Shown piece after piece: positions 34,101 through 42,088 of a stretch of 44,244 bases of DNA. The first letter of the stretch is position 1. The number at the start of each line of letters is the position of its first letter. The notes under the pieces are model-generated. The model was given only the letters and a program-made list of their open reading frames with translations. It was not told the DNA's origin and ran no database searches. Position numbers and translations under genes: made by a program. The stretch is from Acidiplasma aeolicum (lineage in GTDB: Archaea > Thermoplasmatota > Thermoplasmata > Thermoplasmatales > Thermoplasmataceae): NCBI RefSeq assembly GCF_001402945.1, contig NZ_LKBG01000111.1:1-44244 (forward strand). The letters are read 5' to 3'.

Positions 34101-36236
34101 AACTATTTAATCAGGAAAAAGTTGTCAGGCCATAATTCGGTTTACATAAAAAATGATATAAAAGTTAAAACATCTGGTAATGAATTAAAGGATGCTGTTA
34201 AACTTATTCTATCATCCTTTGGGCCATTATCAATGGATGAGCTTCAGATAAGGCTTCCCGTGGATTCTGACATGCTGGAACAGTCGATGGAGGAACTAAT
34301 AAAAACTGGAGAGGTTATATATGATTACATTACACCAATATTTGTTAAGCAGTACATACTAAAAAACGATCTGGATGCAATTCTCAATAAAACCGATGAA
34401 AATATACTGACAAAAAGAATAATAAATTTTATACAGGAGGTTGATGACGTCAGTGAATATTTTGAAAAATATGGTTTTGCATTTGATGTCTATGATATTT
34501 TGATTAGAACCAAACATTATAATCAGATGGATTTAAACAAAATGCTTAAAAACCAGGATGTATATTATTTAAAGGCCATAAAAAATAAATATGTGTATAT
34601 ATCTAAATGGCTGGTTGATGCACTGTATTATCTAAGATATGAAAAAAATACAGAGAATGAGGAAAATATATTAAGATACATAGCCGAGGGGTATAACACA
34701 GAGGAGGAACTGTTAAATATCTCAGGTCTGGATAAATCAATTATTAAGGTGATATTAAAATCCCTTACATTCAAATTCCAGATAATGGATAATAATGGAA
34801 TTTTTACCATTTATTATCCGGTTGATAATAACAGTAATATAATAATAGAAAAATATGGTCCGGCCACAGCCTATGAACTCTCTAGATTTTTCTGGTTTAA
34901 TCCTGCAAGAATAGATTATTCTGGATTAAAGCCATATTATTACAAAAATGACGTTTATTATGGCTTTATTAAAAACAGTAATGTGCAAAACAGGGGAATA
35001 ATAGTAAATATTAATGATCCTGTGAGCATATACCTTGGAAAGTATATACAGAATGACGATTACAATGCAAGATTTATTTACAACGGTGCCGAGGAGGCAA
35101 TATTCCATATGGAAATGCGCACCCCCGGTATATGGATAGATAATTTATATTTTGAGCATCCAAAAGTTGACGAATTTATTGAGGCCTTATTAAATACGTG
35201 CAATAAAACTAATATTAATTCAATTATAATTAAGGTTGGGGATGGTATTTCCTTTGATAACTTTGAAAAATATGGGTTTAAAAAACAGAATGATGTAATA
35301 TACCGCGGAAACTTCGAAATTATGGATATAACCAATGATGACCTGATTGAACTTGCAGTTAAAAAATCGATGAACCAGAACATACCAATAAATTACAGTG
35401 TACTAAATAAAATGCTTTTTGGATTTAGAAATGATATAGAATCATCATATTTTGGGGTAAGGAGCCTTGAATTAAATAACTATTATAACTCTGTACTTCT
35501 GTATAATTTTAATGGCCCCTTTGGAATAAATGCCCTTGCAACAAAAAACGTTATAAGCATATACAGGTCTGCAAAGAAGAACGATCTAAATTCTCAGGAG
35601 GAAAAAATTCTTAAGATGCTTATATCAGAATCAATGTCGGAGAATGAATTAATTAAAACGGCAAACATAAATTCTATTGTAATAAAAAATTCTATAAAAA
35701 ATCTTTATAAAATTAATGCCATAGCAAGGGATAAAAACAGAAAATATATAGTAATTAATTCAGAGTATAATGAGCAGGAAGCCATAGAAAATATACTTTC
35801 ATATATAATTGAAACAATTGGCTTCTTCGATGATGCCATATATGAAAGGTTTATGGAGACAAAAATCAGCAGGGCTTATTTAAGTGCAGTAAAATCTTTA
35901 ATTTCAGCCAGGGTTATACACGAGGTTTTAATACCATCCGAAAAAAAGATAATATATGTATCAACTGCTATTGATATGGCCAAAATTAAAAAAATGAATG
36001 TAATAAGGTTAATAACCCCGAAGGATATAATATCATTATTCTTTACTGACTATATAAAATCGAGATATAAAACGGTAAATTCATATTTATTATTTTATAA
36101 CAACTCCATAAAGGCTAATTTTACCGTCAAAAAGAGTGGAAAATACCTGTCAATCAAATCATTTAATGGAGATAATTCATTAAAAGGAATTATAAAAAAA
36201 GAGTTCAACAATGCAGGATATATATTATCTATATGA
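31140..36236 (+). CDS. lhr: Lhr-type superfamily 2 helicase with long C-terminal extension
   Basis: A 1698-residue helicase, about twice the length of the usual archaeal Lhr. The core has a Q-motif at 31-45, Walker A SPTGTGKT at 52-59, DEIH at 177-180, SAT at 211-213 and motif VI QRIGRSGH at 367-374. The Lhr-specific winged-helix and beta-bundle part ends near 850 (the SPFSYNLIL and VLMEDRSKLLREL region at 811-842 resembles the C-terminus of archaeal Lhr). Residues 850-1698 contain several helix-turn-helix-like segments and recall the C-terminal half of E. coli Lhr. The helicase translocates 3'-5' on DNA and acts in repair of stalled forks. A single intact frame covers the gene. Confidence 0.9.
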   Translation: MINEKPFKVKQQLPFLDDIIAEWFDSKYDDLSEPQKKAIPLIHNGKNVLVSSPTGTGKTLTGFLSILNELFINARNNSLEDKIYCVYISPLKALANDIDKNLKEPLKEIYDLARSKGENIPDIRIGVRSGDTGQSERGKMLRKPPHILITTPESLSLALTATKFREKFADVQYVIVDEIHEISATKRGSLLSLNLERLYNIAGEYTRIGLSATQAPLDLIASYLCGYSGNKKRECEIIEVNTNKYLDLKIITPVKDLTMVSFEVANEKMYDIMVDLINSHKTTLIFTNTRSSTEHVAIRLKARGIENIEAHHSSLGKETRIDVENKLKNGELKCVITSTSLELGIDIGFIDLVIQIGSPKSVSRALQRIGRSGHGVRDLSKGRFIVFDLDDLMECAVMTKAAYDHEIDKVSIPLNPLDVLSQGIIGMALEKVWNIDDAYNLIKNSFSFHTLDYNDYIATLNYLAGKIEGNTLFSKIWLDEEQKTFGKKKSTRMIYFMNVGTIPEEANYNVVNEQGRIIGQLSDKFVERLKKGDIFVLGAKTYIFLRTSRNNITVREAKGMKPTVPSWTGELLPRSYDLGVLIGKFRETLYKKIKAGEDPRQWLIDNYRVDEYGAMSLISYVKSQGSFYIPTHDRLFIEGYIDKDLYDIIFHIPLGRRINDAISRAYALAISNKYGISTRLSVNDNGFMITIGRRLRIDDIIHLINAGNFEDLLDRSIVNTEMFKQRFRYCATRSLMVLRKYKQTDISVARQQLRSDRLLRVLESMNNFPVIKETFNEIKNDLMDVNNAKKYINDVIDSGHYKIRDYSDETSPFSYNLILSGVSDIVLMEDRSKLLRELQNKLLDKIYGTNGIDFLIKDSKMAEDYFKNKIPRVIDENSYMDFIKHFLYIDPFKKRYNSPLDYTDMDIEKITYELIDQDILVYAFMRSDQWVYRGYYDIMYSLFKKEVELNNTDKEVLNNVNLKSYSELKKLGINEDALKDSLMKLEENYLIRKKLSGHNSVYIKNDIKVKTSGNELKDAVKLILSSFGPLSMDELQIRLPVDSDMLEQSMEELIKTGEVIYDYITPIFVKQYILKNDLDAILNKTDENILTKRIINFIQEVDDVSEYFEKYGFAFDVYDILIRTKHYNQMDLNKMLKNQDVYYLKAIKNKYVYISKWLVDALYYLRYEKNTENEENILRYIAEGYNTEEELLNISGLDKSIIKVILKSLTFKFQIMDNNGIFTIYYPVDNNSNIIIEKYGPATAYELSRFFWFNPARIDYSGLKPYYYKNDVYYGFIKNSNVQNRGIIVNINDPVSIYLGKYIQNDDYNARFIYNGAEEAIFHMEMRTPGIWIDNLYFEHPKVDEFIEALLNTCNKTNINSIIIKVGDGISFDNFEKYGFKKQNDVIYRGNFEIMDITNDDLIELAVKKSMNQNIPINYSVLNKMLFGFRNDIESSYFGVRSLELNNYYNSVLLYNFNGPFGINALATKNVISIYRSAKKNDLNSQEEKILKMLISESMSENELIKTANINSIVIKNSIKNLYKINAIARDKNRKYIVINSEYNEQEAIENILSYIIETIGFFDDAIYERFMETKISRAYLSAVKSLISARVIHEVLIPSEKKIIYVSTAIDMAKIKKMNVIRLITPKDIISLFFTDYIKSRYKTVNSYLLFYNNSIKANFTVKKSGKYLSIKSFNGDNSLKGIIKKEFNNAGYILSI

Positions 36237-36282
36237 AATAATTTTATCTGTTTATCCATTAAAATGATAATTTTGAAAAAAT

Positions 36283-36645
36283 TTAAAAATTTGGCATGTA
36301 TTTTGAAATTTTCTGAATAACATCATCGGGTGCCGCTGCAAGTGCCTTTTCCATCATTTTTAGATCCCTATCCCTTATCATTTCCGGCAGATCCATGTTT
36401 GCCTTCACCCTTAAATTTAGATAATCCCTAATTTTATCCCCATCCATTTCTGAAATAACCTTAAAAACGGTGATGCAGAAATTTACATAATTTTCATCTG
36501 TGGCCTTTCTCATCTCAATAATCATGTCCCTCATAATTTTTTCAATCTCATTCTGGTTCATCTGCAAAAGTTCATTTATATATAATGCTGTTTCAGATTT
36601 TCGTGTTTTTTCATCCATTTCTGAAATTTCCAGTGTACTTTTCAT
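36283..36645 (-). CDS. Hypothetical helical protein
   Basis: A 120-residue, highly charged, predicted all-helical soluble protein with many Met, Glu and Lys residues and no cysteine apart from one in the middle (NFCITVF). It has no membrane segment or recognised motif. A TATA-like tract (around 36670-36684) lies upstream of the ATG at 36645. It is convergent with lhr, 46 bases away, and upstream it borders a tRNA gene. It reads as a genuine single gene, possibly lineage-specific; no function can be proposed. Confidence 0.68.
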   Translation of the reverse strand: MKSTLEISEMDEKTRKSETALYINELLQMNQNEIEKIMRDMIIEMRKATDENYVNFCITVFKVISEMDGDKIRDYLNLRVKANMDLPEMIRDRDLKMMEKALAAAPDDVIQKISKYMPNF

Positions 36646-36703
36646 CTGTATCTATTGATAATTTTGGCTTTTTTAAAATATTTTTTGGTATGAATAAAAT
36701 AAT

Positions 36704-36780
36704 TGGCGGGCCTGCCGGGATTTGAACCCGGATCCTCGGCTTCGAAGGCCGTAAGGATGTCCTAGTTACCCCACAGGCCC
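36704..36780 (-). tRNA. tRNA-Arg (anticodon UCG), CCA encoded
   Basis: The minus strand folds as a tRNA: acceptor GGGCCTG (36774-36780) pairs with CAGGCCC (36708-36714). There is a D arm with GG, an anticodon loop CTTCGAA giving UCG for arginine CGA/CGG codons, and a TTCAAAT T-loop with a CCGGG/CCCGG stem. The discriminator base is G, and CCA follows in the genome (36704-36706). The anticodon stem has four good pairs and an apparent A-A at its top. No intron is present. A TATA-like AT stretch lies about 26-30 bp upstream. Confidence 0.93.
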
Positions 36781-36865
36781 GTTCAGTGTATTATTTTATG
36801 GAATAAAAATAATGGGTTTGGCATAAATCATATTATATGTTCATTAAGCCATGAAGATATTAAAT

Positions 36866-38251
36866 TCATGGTTTGGACTCCTTTTTATATAATCCTGTTT
36901 CGTTCCAGTATGTTTTATTGTTCCTGTGCCTTATTATATTTATGAAGCCGAAAATGAGACCTGATAGGGCAACAGTGGAAGTAAATATCAAATAATACCT
37001 TATTGACCCCTTAATAGCAGAATCTTTTACCATATCGTATATATTTATTATATGCCCGGAATGACCAAAAATAAACATAAATACAGGAAGCATGGATATT
37101 GATATAATCATGCCCATGTTTCTTAAAATAAATAATGAGTTATTTGCCTCTGTTCTGTATGAATAACCTCTTGCATCCGTTATCATGGTCGTGGATGGGG
37201 ACCAAAACAGTGATCCACCAAGGCCGGCAAGAAAAAGGAGCTCGGGTATGTAGCTTAAATACAGTCCAATAAACATTATGCTAACACCCTCAAGCAGTAT
37301 TCCCGCATTCATTATCACCTCACCATGCCCATAACGATCATAGAGATATCCCCCAAGTGGGCTTGATATTATTGATGCAAGTGGGTATGGAAATATAAGT
37401 ATGCCTGCATCAAGGGATGATATTCCAAGGTATGATTCATAGTAGATGCTCATGGCGTAAAGCACAGAAAAAAATGCAAATGATTCAAGAAAGGATGCAA
37501 TGGATATCAATGAAAACTGCCTGCTTTTTAATAGATTCCTTGATATAACGGGACGCCTGTACTGGGCATAAAAAAAGAATGGAAATATAATTGCTGATAT
37601 TATTAGATAATATATATTTATAAATGAAATGCCAATGATAAGGGGTACCAAAAATACAAGCATGGCAATGGACGATGTAAAATTAATTTTTTCATTCAAT
37701 TTTTTGCTTTTCTTTATGAATTTAAATGCAAAAAATATGGCCAGAATGCCAACAGGAACATTAATTAAAAAAATATATCTCCAGTTAAAAAGTACCAAAA
37801 ACCCTCCCAGCAGGGGCCCCATAAGTGTACCAACTGACCAGGATATTGAATTTATACCAACTGCCCGTCCACGTTCCTCTTGCGGAAATGCATTTAAAAT
37901 TATGGGTATATCTGTTGCCGTCATAATCCCGGCACCGATGCCCTCGAAAAATCTGGAAATGATCATAAAGTTTATTCCAGGGGATAATGCGACAAAAAGT
38001 GACGATGCTGTAAATAATGAGAATCCGGTTATATAGAATTCACGATTGCCAAATTTTTTAATTATTTCTATGGCCGGTGCAAGCATAACTGTTGATGAGA
38101 TGATGTATATTACTATTACGAGTGTGAGATTTGACACATTTGTTTGAAAGTTTTCTCCTATTTCAGGCAGTGCAAGATAAACAATGGTGGAATCCACGGC
38201 TGCCATGAGTGTGCTTAGGGTGGTCACAAGGAGAACATAGTACCTATTCAT
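36866..38251 (-). CDS. MFS drug:H+ antiporter-like transporter (DHA2 type)
   Basis: A 461-residue major facilitator transporter with about 14 predicted helices, as in EmrB/QacA-like proteins. The first helix has DSTIVYLALP (about 20-29). The motif-C-like WSVGTLMGPLLGG region (about 137-149) and ERGRAVG before it fit drug:proton antiporters. The likely role is efflux of toxic organic compounds driven by the proton gradient, which is very large in acidophiles. The substrate is unknown. It runs in the same direction as the next MFS gene, 44 bases apart, and both could share a transcript. Confidence 0.86.
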   Translation of the reverse strand: MNRYYVLLVTTLSTLMAAVDSTIVYLALPEIGENFQTNVSNLTLVIVIYIISSTVMLAPAIEIIKKFGNREFYITGFSLFTASSLFVALSPGINFMIISRFFEGIGAGIMTATDIPIILNAFPQEERGRAVGINSISWSVGTLMGPLLGGFLVLFNWRYIFLINVPVGILAIFFAFKFIKKSKKLNEKINFTSSIAMLVFLVPLIIGISFINIYYLIISAIIFPFFFYAQYRRPVISRNLLKSRQFSLISIASFLESFAFFSVLYAMSIYYESYLGISSLDAGILIFPYPLASIISSPLGGYLYDRYGHGEVIMNAGILLEGVSIMFIGLYLSYIPELLFLAGLGGSLFWSPSTTMITDARGYSYRTEANNSLFILRNMGMIISISMLPVFMFIFGHSGHIINIYDMVKDSAIKGSIRYYLIFTSTVALSGLIFGFINIIRHRNNKTYWNETGLYKKESKP

Positions 38252-38295
38252 CTCATGCTAATGTTATATTAATATAAATAAATAACAAATAAAAA

Positions 38296-39474
38296 TTAAT
38301 GTATATTTTTGTTAACTCTCTTAATATTGAAGTATGAGGCTATTATAAGATATATTATGACCGGCACAAGAATTATAAACATGTTCCTAAAGCCTATCAG
38401 ATTGTTTATAAAACCCCCCACAGATGGGGTGATTATACCTATAAGCATCATTACTGAAAAGAAATAGCTATTTGCCACATTTCTGCTCGACATATCAAAT
38501 GTTCTGCTTATTGATACTATAGATAATGGATATGTTACACCGTGGGGTATTCCAAGCATTAGATATGCTATTATATATATGATTGCAAATTTACTGAAGA
38601 ATATTGCTATTATTCCTGTGAGTGTGACCAGCATTGCAATGGCTATATAATGCCAAAGGTTTTCAGGAGTTTTTATTGAATAAAAAAGCCTTGATGAGAA
38701 AGAAATAATAAAAAATCCGGTAAATAGTAATGTTACCTGCGAGTAGGAAAATCCTAAAACGGATTTTGCATATATTCCACCAAAGGTAATAAGAAGTGCG
38801 AATACAATATTGTATGCTAAAATTGCATAAACCGCAACCTTAAACCCTGGCTCGCCAAACACATTTATTTTTTTATGGTTCTTCTCGATATTTTCATCCG
38901 GAAATTTAATAAAAAAGGAAAAAACCGAGGCCACAATGCCGAATGGAACAAAATACAGGAATATATACCTTAGGGGTTCAAAATTTAATATGTATGATTC
39001 ATAGGCAGGACCTGCTATAAGGCTCACACTTAGTGCGAGTGTGTAAATTCCCAGAATTCTTTCCCTAACCTTCTTATCACCAGATGAACCGGCGGATGTG
39101 ATTATATTTGGCATTATTGCACCAAAGGCAAATCCTGCAACAAATATAAATATCCATACAGATATATTATTGGAAAATTCCATTACAGCCAGAATTATGG
39201 TAAATGTAATATTTGATGCAATGAAAAGTACCCTCCTGGGAAAAGCACTTAAATGTGTGTTAATTATTGCAGTGGTAATAAATGTTGCCAGTGCCATTAC
39301 CGATTCTGTTAGGCCAACCTCAACCTGATTAAAATACAGGTCATATTTTGCAAATAATGATATGGTGGTCATCATCATATTATTTGAGGCCCTTACGGCA
39401 AGTGTAAGCAAAACAATTATAAATATTGAATAAATTAAATAGGCCTGAGATGAATATTTTAATTTATTTTCCAT
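38296..39474 (-). CDS. MFS transporter (12-helix)
   Basis: A 392-residue major facilitator transporter with about 12 helices and a central basic loop (about 192-208, KNHKKIN). The family-level motif between helices 2 and 3 is weak; the ATM/GFAFGAIMPN stretch around 115 and GIPHGVTYPLS near 315 are recognisable. The substrate is unknown. It is divergently transcribed from a PadR-type regulator gene 68 bases away, and the two share a compact promoter region with a palindrome, so the regulator probably controls it. Confidence 0.84.
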   Translation of the reverse strand: MENKLKYSSQAYLIYSIFIIVLLTLAVRASNNMMMTTISLFAKYDLYFNQVEVGLTESVMALATFITTAIINTHLSAFPRRVLFIASNITFTIILAVMEFSNNISVWIFIFVAGFAFGAIMPNIITSAGSSGDKKVRERILGIYTLALSVSLIAGPAYESYILNFEPLRYIFLYFVPFGIVASVFSFFIKFPDENIEKNHKKINVFGEPGFKVAVYAILAYNIVFALLITFGGIYAKSVLGFSYSQVTLLFTGFFIISFSSRLFYSIKTPENLWHYIAIAMLVTLTGIIAIFFSKFAIIYIIAYLMLGIPHGVTYPLSIVSISRTFDMSSRNVANSYFFSVMMLIGIITPSVGGFINNLIGFRNMFIILVPVIIYLIIASYFNIKRVNKNIH

Positions 39475-39508
39475 TTTAATATCATCATATACAATAAGTC
39501 AATTATCT

Positions 39509-39521
39509 ATAAATAATTTAT
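39509..39521. promoter_or_regulatory. Palindromic element in the divergent MFS/PadR promoter
   Basis: ATAAATAATTTAT is a perfect odd palindrome. Its centre is about 28 bp before the PadR ATG at 39543 and about 40 bp before the MFS ATG at 39474. It can serve as TATA box for one or both directions and as a repressor site that would block them together. Confidence 0.4.
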
Positions 39522-39542
39522 CTGTTAAATGAATACATAAAT

Positions 39543-39875
39543 ATGAGAAATGAGCTAATATTAAAGGGAACCATAAACCTCCTAATTTTAACCCAGATAT
39601 CAAAAAAACCAATGTATGGATATGCAATAGAAAAGGAGATAAATTCAATGATAAACACACCACTTCCAACTGGAACAATATATACACTTCTGCATAATTT
39701 AGAAAATAGAAATTTTATTAAATTTACAGTTAAAAAAAATAATAATGGACGTATATCAAAAATTTATGAGATAACACCCGATGGGAAAAAGTTTTTAAAA
39801 TTCCATCTTGAACCATTAAATACGGTATCCATGATTATAAAATATCTGATAAGTGAGATACCCAAAATCACATAA
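39543..39875 (+). CDS. PadR-family transcriptional regulator
   Basis: A 110-residue winged-helix regulator of the PadR type. The N-terminal LILTQISKKPMYGYAIEKEI, the recognition-helix stretch LPTGTIYTLLHNLENRNFI (about 41-59) and the wing YEITPDGKKFL are diagnostic. The dimerising C-terminal helix is short, as in PadR-s1 proteins. A TATA-like palindrome about 28 bp before the ATG suggests a leaderless message. It is divergent from an MFS transporter gene, the classic arrangement for a repressor of an efflux pump. Confidence 0.87.
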   Translation: MRNELILKGTINLLILTQISKKPMYGYAIEKEINSMINTPLPTGTIYTLLHNLENRNFIKFTVKKNNNGRISKIYEITPDGKKFLKFHLEPLNTVSMIIKYLISEIPKIT

Positions 39876-39896
39876 ATATTAAAAAATTTATAAAAA

Positions 39897-40403
39897 TTAG
39901 AATAATATTTTTTCAATATTATTTTTTATTTTTTCCAGTCTGAGCTTTTCATCCGATGTCAGCCTATCCCTGTTATCAGCAAGGTACTGTATATTATTTT
40001 CAATTTTGTCCAAAACCACTGAGTTTTCATTGCCCTTTAAGCTAAATTCAACCTGTTTTTTCCATGGAAACCAGGAATTATTTAAAAATTCCCTTCCGGA
40101 ATCTGTAATATAATAATATTTCTTTCCGTCTCTTTCTTCCATTTCAAGATATTTAAGGTCATAAAGATTTTTAAGCATTGGGTATATTATTCCGGGAGAT
40201 GGCACCCATCTTCCATCGGTTATTTTTGCTATTTTTTCTGTTATTTCTGATCCTGTAACCTTACTTTCTGATGCTATTGTTAATATCCAGTATTTAAGTC
40301 CAAATCCTCTTCTGCTCTCCATGCCGTGCATGTGGCCACATCCATTATTCATCCCGTGCATATTTTCATTATTTCCCATTCCGTGTCTGTATCTATTATA
40401 CAT
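39897..40403 (-). CDS. PadR-family regulator with His/Met-rich N-terminal leader
   Basis: A 168-residue PadR regulator. Residues 1-28 are a leader dense in His, Met, Gly and Asn with one Cys (such as HGMNNGCGHMHGM), which looks able to bind a soft metal ion. The winged helix follows at about 33-105 (YWILTIASESKVTGSEI, PSPGIIYPMLKNLYDL), then a long C-terminal helix (about 125-168) for dimerisation. A GGAGGG ribosome binding site at 40409-40414 fixes the start. Upstream is a regular array of GATATC boxes, probably its own operator. Confidence 0.85.
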   Translation of the reverse strand: MYNRYRHGMGNNENMHGMNNGCGHMHGMESRRGFGLKYWILTIASESKVTGSEITEKIAKITDGRWVPSPGIIYPMLKNLYDLKYLEMEERDGKKYYYITDSGREFLNNSWFPWKKQVEFSLKGNENSVVLDKIENNIQYLADNRDRLTSDEKLRLEKIKNNIEKILF

Positions 40404-40414
40404 TTTTACCCTCC

Positions 40415-40461
40415 AGATATCTTTTAGTGATATCTAATATAGATATCTATAACAGATATAT
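40415..40461 (-). promoter_or_regulatory. Operator array of GATATC boxes with 13-bp period
   Basis: GATATC occurs at 40416, 40429 and 40442, with a degenerate GATATA at 40455: four boxes exactly 13 bp apart. The third sits in a perfect palindrome, TAGATATCTA (40440-40449). On the minus strand CTTTATATATC (around 40455-40465) is the likely TATA box, and the ribosome binding site follows the array. Confidence 0.6.
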
Positions 40462-40640
40462 AAAGTTATGCATTAATTACATAAAGGCAAATGGGGTCTT
40501 AAAAAATTTATAAAAATCTGAATTAAATACGATTTTAAGCATACATCAAATGAGTGCCAGTGGCTTATAATTATAACTGGAAAAATTATGCGGTTATTAT
40601 TTTATTATAATATTATTAATTAATTGTTTTATTTTATACA

Positions 40641-40850
40641 TTAACTTGACCCGGATTTTGGCATTTTAACCACCCAGAGTGCCATGGTAAATGCAAACAT
40701 GAATCCAAGTATTATTGCTATTATATCAAAAAATAGGGCATTTTTTAAATAGTATTTAAAATTTAAAAGTACATATGTAACGTATACAACGGTGATTACA
40801 CCAATGCCAATATTTAAACCGATTATTTTTTTTACATTATTTACTGACAT
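40641..40850 (-). CDS. Small two-helix membrane protein
   Basis: A 69-residue protein with hydrophobic helices at about 9-30 and 38-60, and a short polar tail ending in Gly and Ser. No family is recognised. An AT-rich, TATA-like region precedes the ATG at 40850. It lies alone between a PadR regulator gene, whose operator faces away, and an M20 amidohydrolase gene. The short length and low complexity leave some doubt, though the codon pattern resembles that of neighbouring genes. The 237-base gap to its left holds only the PadR operator and AT-rich sequence. Confidence 0.6.
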   Translation of the reverse strand: MSVNNVKKIIGLNIGIGVITVVYVTYVLLNFKYYLKNALFFDIIAIILGFMFAFTMALWVVKMPKSGSS

Positions 40851-40896
40851 TATACAGTGATTTCATTATGATTAATATTTTTTATTTAAATTTTAA

Positions 40897-42036
40897 TCAT
40901 TTTTTTAATAAATCCTCAGCAGATTTCTTTAATATCATTGCTCCATATTTTAAAGACCTTTCATCCACATTAAAAGTGGGACTATGGTTTGGGGAATATA
41001 TGCCCTTTTCCCTATTTCCTCCACCAAGGAAATAGTATGCACCCGGAACCTTCTGAAGGTAATATGCAAAATCCTCCCCTCCCATATCTGGTTTTGGATG
41101 AACAATATTTTCCTGACCAAGAACCTCTGCTGCATTTTTTTCTATTATTCTGGAAACCTCCTCGTTGTTGATAAGCACCGGATAACCTTTTATATAGTCA
41201 TACTCATAGTCTATCCTGTATGTTAGCTTTAACCCCTCCAGTATTTCTTTTATTCTCCTTTCTATCTTTGCCTGTGTATCGTTATTAAATGTCCTGACAG
41301 TGCCTGTAAGCTCTGCATGGGATGCTATAACATTAAACCTGAATCCTGCATTTATGGTTCCAATGGTAATTACTGCAGCCTCCTGCGGGTCTATTTCTCT
41401 GGAAACAATATTATGGATCATTTCAATGAGATGCCCTGATATATAAATTACATCTATTGCATCCTGTGGTGCTGAGCCATGGCCACCCTTTCCTGTTAAT
41501 TTTATAACAAACCGGTCTGCATTGGCCATCATTTCATGGTAGTATATATATGCCTTTCGCATGTCCTTGTTTCCCCATATGTGCTGGCCTATTATGTAAT
41601 CAACGCCATCAAGGGCACCATTTTTTATCATTTCAACAGCTCCGCCGGGGGGGTTCTCCTCAGCTGGCTGAAATATAAGCCTTATGGTCCCCGGTATATT
41701 ATTTTGTTCTGTGAACATTTTTGCCACGCCAAGAAGCATGGCCATATGTGTGTCATGCCCGCATGCATGCATTACACCGGGATTTTTTGATTTGTAATCA
41801 ATGTTATTTTCCTCCTGTACAGGCAGTGCGTCCATGTCTGCCCTTATTGCCACAGTTTTACTTCCATTGCCCCTAATATCACAGATTATCCCGGTTTCTG
41901 TAATTCTTTTTGGTGATAATCCCATTTTTTTTAATTCTTCTTCTATTTTGTCTGCAGTTTTGTATTCCTTAAAGCTAAGCTCGGGATATTCATGAAAATA
42001 CCTTCTCATGGATATTATATAATCCTCAACTTCCAT
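40897..42036 (-). CDS. M20-family metal-dependent amidohydrolase
   Basis: A 379-residue amidohydrolase of the M20D type (N-acyl amino acid amidohydrolase or carboxypeptidase CPSA-like). Metal and catalytic motifs: ADMDALP at 66-72, HACGHD at 90-95 with C92 and H94, QPAEE at 123-127 with the catalytic Glu, QH near 152 and NHSP near the C-terminus. The dimerisation-domain motif GKGGHGSAPQ is intact. Enzymes of this kind hydrolyse N-acyl amino acids, hippurate or short peptides. It is probably cytosolic, with no signal peptide. The exact substrate is not assignable. Confidence 0.9.
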   Translation of the reverse strand: MEVEDYIISMRRYFHEYPELSFKEYKTADKIEEELKKMGLSPKRITETGIICDIRGNGSKTVAIRADMDALPVQEENNIDYKSKNPGVMHACGHDTHMAMLLGVAKMFTEQNNIPGTIRLIFQPAEENPPGGAVEMIKNGALDGVDYIIGQHIWGNKDMRKAYIYYHEMMANADRFVIKLTGKGGHGSAPQDAIDVIYISGHLIEMIHNIVSREIDPQEAAVITIGTINAGFRFNVIASHAELTGTVRTFNNDTQAKIERRIKEILEGLKLTYRIDYEYDYIKGYPVLINNEEVSRIIEKNAAEVLGQENIVHPKPDMGGEDFAYYLQKVPGAYYFLGGGNREKGIYSPNHSPTFNVDERSLKYGAMILKKSAEDLLKK

Positions 42037-42088
42037 AGGGGATTAATTTTAAAACATATATAAATATAATTAAAGAAAAATTATTTTA

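Noticed and set aside
36866-40403. Transferred resistance island (two MFS pumps, two PadR regulators next to a tRNA gene)
   Set aside because: I see no integrase, no duplicated tRNA end and no visible shift in base composition; proximity to the tRNA alone is not enough.
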